In this document: in pieces, positions 60,146-64,000 of the stretch
Numbering within the stretch: the stretch's first letter is position 1
Layout of the letters: every line of letters begins with the position of its first letter
From: UBA2330 sp049293015
GTDB taxonomy: Bacteria > Bacteroidota > Ignavibacteria > Tepidaquicellales > Tepidaquicellaceae
NCBI GenBank assembly: GCA_049293015.1
Contig: JBATSB010000111.1
Span: forward strand, 1 to 64,000
DNA length: 64,000 nucleotides
Reading direction: 5' to 3'
The notes under the pieces: generated by a model
The model's database searches: none
Seen by the model: the letters and a program-made list of their open reading frames with translations, nothing else
Told to the model about the DNA's origin: nothing
Program-made: the position numbers and the translations under genes

Positions 60146-61825
60146 ATGCCTAAATTATTAATAGACGAAAAAGAAGTTGAATTTTCTGCAGGAGAAACCA
60201 TCATACAGGCGGCTCTGAGAGCCGGCAATGACATTCCTCATTTTTGCTATCATCCGTCACTGTCTGTCTCGGGTAACTGCCGTACATGTCTCGTCGAACT
60301 TGAAAACATTCCCAAGCTTGTAATAGCCTGCTCCACATTGGCTACGGAAGGTATGAAAGTTCATACTAAATCTGAAAAAGTCGTCCATGCGCAAAACGCT
60401 GTGATGGAATTTCTGCTTATAAATCATCCTCTCGACTGTCCGATCTGTGACGAAGCGGGTGAATGTAAACTTCAGGATTATGCATATCAGTACGGTGTCG
60501 GTATATCACGTTTTGATGAAAGTAAAAATCAAAAAGATAAAAGGGTCAAGCTCGGTCCTGAAGTCATGTTCGATCAGGAAAGATGTATCAGTTGTTCTAG
60601 GTGTATAAGATTCTGTGAAGAGATCGCAAAAGATCCCGAACTTACATTTGTTGACAGAGGTGATCATGTAACGATCGAAACATTTCCGGGGGAAGAACTA
60701 GACAATCCTTATTCAATGAATGTAATAGAGATCTGTCCTGTCGGTGCGCTGACATCTGAAGAATTCAGATTCAAATCACGCGTCTGGGAAATGTCATTTA
60801 CAGATACTATTTGTCCGGGCTGCTCAAGAGGCTGCAATACAATTATGGGAGTCAGAAATAATGAGATCCTTCGAATTGAACCAAGAGAAAATCTTGCTGT
60901 AAATGACTACTGGCTCTGTGACTGGGGAAGACTCAATACGATCAAACAGGTCAACGATGAAGAACTTCGTTTTAAATCTCCAGCTATAAAACTAAATGAA
61001 GGCACTACTGAAAATATAGGACTACTTGATGTAAACTGGGATGAAGCAATTTCCAAATCTGTATCTCATCTGAAAAATCACAGCGGCTCTGACATTATGT
61101 TTATAGCTTCAGCTCATTCTACTCTCGAAGATAATTATGCTCTAAAGAAATTTGCAAAGGAAATTTTTGACAGTGAAAATATTTTCTATATACCTCATAC
61201 TGATGAAAACTTTGGTGATGATATTTTGAGGAAGTCGGATAAGACACCTAATTCCAATGGCTTGAAAATACTGGGTATAGAACCTTACAACGACAAAGCA
61301 GTGGATATGCTCAGTTCAGGAAAAATAAAAATGCTTTTTGTTTTAAATGAAGATGTAAAAGGTATCAGAGGCTCTGATGTATTTATGAAAAATATTGAGA
61401 CTACAGTTCATCTTATTTCATATAAAAATTCTACTTCTTCTACAGCAAATGTGATACTTCCCGTTTCTACTTATGCTGAGATCAATGGTACATTTGTAAA
61501 TTTTCAAAACAGAGTACAGAGACTTAAGCCTGCTGTGACGACACTTGAGCAGGAAAGACTTATCGGGGAATTTTCAATGTCGAGACTTGATAAATTCGGA
61601 GCACATAATGACAGATGGACACGAGGTACAAAGTTCAACGCCAGACCGGGCTGGAAGATCATTAAGCTGATCGCAAAAGCAATGGGGCATGAATTTGCTT
61701 TTGATAATTCCGAAGAAGTATTCACTGAACTCTCAGGCACTATACCTGATATGAACGGATATGATTATGATACACTTGGAAAGAGCGGTATTATCATTGG
61801 TGAAAAACCGATGGTCGAAGCATAA
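60146..61825 (+). CDS. nuoG: NADH-quinone oxidoreductase subunit G-type iron-sulphur protein (compact)
   Basis: 559 residues from ATG 60146 (MPKLLIDEKEVEFSAGETII); a TTG 63 nt upstream would add unconserved sequence. In order: a 2Fe-2S domain (FCYHPSLSVSGNCRTC...ACSTL), the His-Cys cluster (HPLDCPICDEAGECKLQ), a 4Fe-4S site (CISCSRCIRFCEE), a further Cys site (CPGCSRGCNTIMG ... CDWGR) and a shortened molybdopterin-oxidoreductase-like region ending in FVNFQNRVQRLKPA. E. coli NuoG has ~900 residues, so the inactive C-terminal domain is much reduced. No other nuo gene is here, so complex I or another hydrogenase- or formate-linked complex remains possible. Confidence 0.85.
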   Translation: MPKLLIDEKEVEFSAGETIIQAALRAGNDIPHFCYHPSLSVSGNCRTCLVELENIPKLVIACSTLATEGMKVHTKSEKVVHAQNAVMEFLLINHPLDCPICDEAGECKLQDYAYQYGVGISRFDESKNQKDKRVKLGPEVMFDQERCISCSRCIRFCEEIAKDPELTFVDRGDHVTIETFPGEELDNPYSMNVIEICPVGALTSEEFRFKSRVWEMSFTDTICPGCSRGCNTIMGVRNNEILRIEPRENLAVNDYWLCDWGRLNTIKQVNDEELRFKSPAIKLNEGTTENIGLLDVNWDEAISKSVSHLKNHSGSDIMFIASAHSTLEDNYALKKFAKEIFDSENIFYIPHTDENFGDDILRKSDKTPNSNGLKILGIEPYNDKAVDMLSSGKIKMLFVLNEDVKGIRGSDVFMKNIETTVHLISYKNSTSSTANVILPVSTYAEINGTFVNFQNRVQRLKPAVTTLEQERLIGEFSMSRLDKFGAHNDRWTRGTKFNARPGWKIIKLIAKAMGHEFAFDNSEEVFTELSGTIPDMNGYDYDTLGKSGIIIGEKPMVEA

Positions 61826-61861
61826 AAATTATTATTAAAAACTAAACACTAAGGATAAAAA

Positions 61862-62365
61862 ATGTTAACCAAAAAACTTCAGGATGCTTTAAACGAACAG
61901 ATAAACAAAGAATTTTTTTCAGAATACATGTACCTTTCTATGTCAGCATGTTTAGAATGCATTGAGATGGAAGGGTTTGCAAATTATTTTAATGTACAGG
62001 CACAGGAAGAGCATTTTCATGCTATGAAGATGTTTAACTTCGTTCATGACAAAGGTGGAAGAGTTATTCTGAAATCACTTGCCGAGCCAAAGGCAAATTT
62101 TAAATCTGTATTAGAAGTAATAGAGGAAGCTCTTGATCATGAAAGATATATTACAAAAAGCATCAACGAACTGATGGACGTAGCGATCAAAGAAAATGAC
62201 CACTCTGTGAAAAGTTTTCTCGACTGGTATGTAGATGAACAGGTGGAAGAGGAAGCTACGATGGGAAGATTAATTGCAAAACTTAAGCTTATAAATGGAG
62301 AAGGTCTTGGACTTCTGACCATTGACAATGAACTTCTATCAAGGAAGTTTACTCCTGCAGAATAA
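61862..62365 (+). CDS. ftnA: Ferritin (non-haem iron storage)
   Basis: 167 residues, the usual FtnA length. Ferroxidase ligands are visible: E17 region NEQINKEFFSEYMYLSM, the E-x2-H in QAQEEHFHAMKMF (~49-53), E in EALDHERYITKSI (~94) and the Q/E pair in DEQVEEEATMG (~127-130). It oxidises Fe(II) and stores it in a 24-mer shell. It is 36 bp after the NuoG-type gene on the same strand, with a weak AAGGA ribosome site. Confidence 0.95.
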   Translation: MLTKKLQDALNEQINKEFFSEYMYLSMSACLECIEMEGFANYFNVQAQEEHFHAMKMFNFVHDKGGRVILKSLAEPKANFKSVLEVIEEALDHERYITKSINELMDVAIKENDHSVKSFLDWYVDEQVEEEATMGRLIAKLKLINGEGLGLLTIDNELLSRKFTPAE

Positions 62366-62388
62366 TTAAATTTTTTTAATTCACCACT

Positions 62389-62422
62389 GGCAGAATCTTT
62401 CTGGTATATTGAAGACTCTGCC
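62389..62422. terminator. Hairpin after ferritin, ACTCTGCC type, probable terminator
   Basis: GGCAGAATCTT (62389-62399) pairs with AAGACTCTGCC (62412-62422) with one mismatch. A GGAG then TTTTTAAAATTTTTTT tract follows. It resembles the GACTCTGCGG repeat family. Confidence 0.6.
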
Positions 62423-62473
62423 GGAGTTTTTAAAATTTTTTTAATTAAAAAATTAGTTTTAAAGGGAAATATT

Positions 62474-63775
62474 ATGAAGACTATAATATTAATTCTATTA
62501 GCTATTTGCTTTTCAGGAAAGGATATCTGTGCTCAGAATGCATGGTATCATCAGCAAAGTAATGTTAACACTTCTCTTCTTTCAATATGTTTTACAGATA
62601 TTAATAACGGCTGGATAGCAGGTGACAGCGGAGTGATCCTGCATACTTCCAACGGTGGTGCAGACTGGATAAGACAGGTCAGCAACACAAATAAATTATT
62701 GACCCATATCGTATTTACCGATTCTCTTAATGGAATTGCCGGCGGCAGCAGTTATGAATATAATCCATTTTTTTGTAAAGACAGACTTTTAATTCTTTCA
62801 ACAACTAATGGAGGAAATAACTGGGTGGTCATAAGAGATGAGCTTGCATCAAAACTTTTGAAACTTGAACAAAGTTCGGGAGCTGTTTATGCTGCATATT
62901 CAGGCTCAGATTGTTACACAACCACTGGAGTTGTTACTAAAACTATGAATAACGGAATTAACTGGTTCTACTCGACTCCGGGTTCTTATGCTTATAATTC
63001 CGTCAGTTTTATTGATTCGTTGACAGGTTGGGTTTTGGGAAGATACCAGACAGACGGGGGATTCAGAGTTCAGAATTTTTTAAAAACTTCAAATGCAGGT
63101 GTAAGCTGGGATATAGTCAGGAGCGATACAATGTTTACAGAATCCGGTTATCAGATGGAATTTGTAAATAATTCTATTGGATACAGGACAGGATTATCAC
63201 TTAAAAAAACTACTGACGGCGGATATAACTGGTTCAATACTGATAGTATTATGACAAATAATATTAAATCATATACTTTCATAAATCCTGACACAGGGTG
63301 GTGTATCGGTTCAGGCGGTAAAGTTATAAGGACAAATGATGGCGGGAATAGCTGGACTCTTCAGACCAGTAATACCGGAAATTCACTGAATGATGTATTT
63401 TTTGTAAATAATGAAACTGGCTATATTGTTGGAACTCAGGGTACAATTTTAAAAACAATCACCGGCGGTCTGACAAGTGTGACTTCAATTGAAAATCAAA
63501 TTCCTGAATCACATATTCTTTATCAGAATTATCCAAACCCGTTTAATCCAAGAACAATTATAAATTACGAATTACGAGTTACGAGTAATGCTAAGCTAAA
63601 AGTATTTGATGTGCTGGGGAATGAAGTCGCTGAGTTGGTCAATGAGAAACAGAATGCCGGCAGCTACTCTGTCACCTTTGACGGAAGTGGTTTTGCGAGC
63701 GGGGTTTATTTTTATAAATTGGATTTAGGTGCTGGTGAGTCTGTTGAGACAAAGCGTATGATCTTATTAAAATAA
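62474..63775 (+). CDS. Secreted YCF48/BNR-like beta-propeller protein with T9SS sorting domain
   Basis: 433 residues with a signal peptide (to ~CAQ at 19-21). Blade motifs typical of YCF48-like propellers repeat: SICFTDINNGWIAGDSGVILHTSNGGADW, NPDTGWCIGSGGKVIRTNDGGNSW and VNNETGYIVGTQGTILKT in pieces. The C-terminal ~80 residues are a type A sorting domain (LYQNYPNPFNPRT ... SGVYFYKLDLG ... KRMILLK). Part of that domain (INYELRVTSN) is encoded by the repeat-like ATTACGAATTACGAGTTACG (63563-63582). It is probably surface-exposed; its ligand is unknown. Confidence 0.88.
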   Translation: MKTIILILLAICFSGKDICAQNAWYHQQSNVNTSLLSICFTDINNGWIAGDSGVILHTSNGGADWIRQVSNTNKLLTHIVFTDSLNGIAGGSSYEYNPFFCKDRLLILSTTNGGNNWVVIRDELASKLLKLEQSSGAVYAAYSGSDCYTTTGVVTKTMNNGINWFYSTPGSYAYNSVSFIDSLTGWVLGRYQTDGGFRVQNFLKTSNAGVSWDIVRSDTMFTESGYQMEFVNNSIGYRTGLSLKKTTDGGYNWFNTDSIMTNNIKSYTFINPDTGWCIGSGGKVIRTNDGGNSWTLQTSNTGNSLNDVFFVNNETGYIVGTQGTILKTITGGLTSVTSIENQIPESHILYQNYPNPFNPRTIINYELRVTSNAKLKVFDVLGNEVAELVNEKQNAGSYSVTFDGSGFASGVYFYKLDLGAGESVETKRMILLK

Positions 63776-63848
63776 AATTACAAATTTCAAATTACGAATT
63801 ACAAATTACAAATAGAAAACACAGATAGAATGACTTTGCGAGCGAAGC

Positions 63849-63915
63849 GAAGCAATCTCCGAATCTACGACAAAATATTCTTAGCTTCACTCACTTGTAT
63901 TTTGGAGATTGCTTC
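63849..63915. repeat. Hairpin repeat GAAGCAATCTCC/GGAGATTGCTTC
   Basis: 12-bp perfect arms at 63849-63860 and 63904-63915 with a 43-nt loop, preceded by GCGAGCGAAGC. It lies in the 225-bp stretch after the last gene, which also has ATTACGAATTACAAATTACA (63791-63810). No gene is seen there. Confidence 0.7.
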
Positions 63916-64000
63916 ACAATTCTGAATCTGATTTCTTTTAAATAAATGAAACTACTTTTTTAAATTGACTACTTTAAAAAAACATTTTTTACTTTTTAAA

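Noticed and set aside
1..64000. tRNA genes
   Set aside because: GGTTCGA-like strings at 52367 and 58872 are inside coding sequences without cloverleaf arms; no tRNA could be supported by eye. A covariance-model scan would decide.

Overview
The window is AT-rich, densely packed bacterial chromosome, about a third G+C by eye. It most likely comes from the Ignavibacteria side of the Bacteroidota/Chlorobi group. Both edge genes (1-789 and 62474-63775) end in a type IX secretion sorting domain with the QNYPNPFNPxT motif usual in Ignavibacteria-like genomes. Clear Shine-Dalgarno sites are rare, some genes start with TTG, and the housekeeping genes fit the same group. I saw no tRNA, rRNA, CRISPR array, prophage or plasmid module.

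Layout. 1-2354: a secreted P-domain protein, a TolB-like beta-propeller and an intergenic array of palindromes. 2355-5900: metF, then a compact block of Nif3-type domain protein, coiled-coil zinc-ribbon protein, RNase HI and the RNase P RNA gene. 6136-10951: two small minus-strand genes, a two-gene biotin carboxylase/biotin carrier unit and a PrsW-type protease. 11085-18781: a polysaccharide block (flippase, three glycosyltransferases, AsnB) ending in nadD. 18821-28418: membrane proteins, an M48 protease, a haem-type secreted protein, glgB, deoC and small unknowns. 28709-35525: a minus-strand pyrimidine/beta-alanine catabolic cluster (dihydropyrimidinase, NCS1 permease, class III aminotransferase, mmsA) interrupted by an IS200-type transposase island. 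35683-40367: a PIG-L deacetylase and an ABC importer. 40469-45187: a class D beta-lactamase, a half-length carB and ppk1. 45313-52700: a secreted propeller protein, DinB, MsrB, peroxiredoxin, DUF4159, an AraC regulator and a VOC protein. 52917-58209: an M13 peptidase, a thioredoxin-like protein, queA and eno. 58777-63775: a DUF1579 protein, a receiver-like protein, a compact NuoG-type protein, ferritin and a YCF48-like secreted protein.

The most unusual content is extragenic. A family of roughly 20-bp palindromes (AAAA, a CG-rich core, TTTT) occurs twelve times. The arms covary between copies (CGGAT/ATCCG, CCGTT/AACGG, CCGAT/ATCGG). Within arrays the copies are mostly 128-132 bp apart, and the arrays fill whole intergenic gaps up to the gene edges. 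Two arrays bracket a tyrosine (Y1/HUH) transposase of the REP-associated kind at 33315-33752. One copy, identical to an array member, lies in frame inside the ABC ATPase gene without changing the expected protein length. This looks like a REP/RAYT-type system with an unusual fixed pitch. Several other hairpin or MITE-like families are scattered through the window, and one accompanies a duplicated 5' end of the NCS1 permease gene.

Functions come from reading translated motifs by eye. No database or structure search was run.
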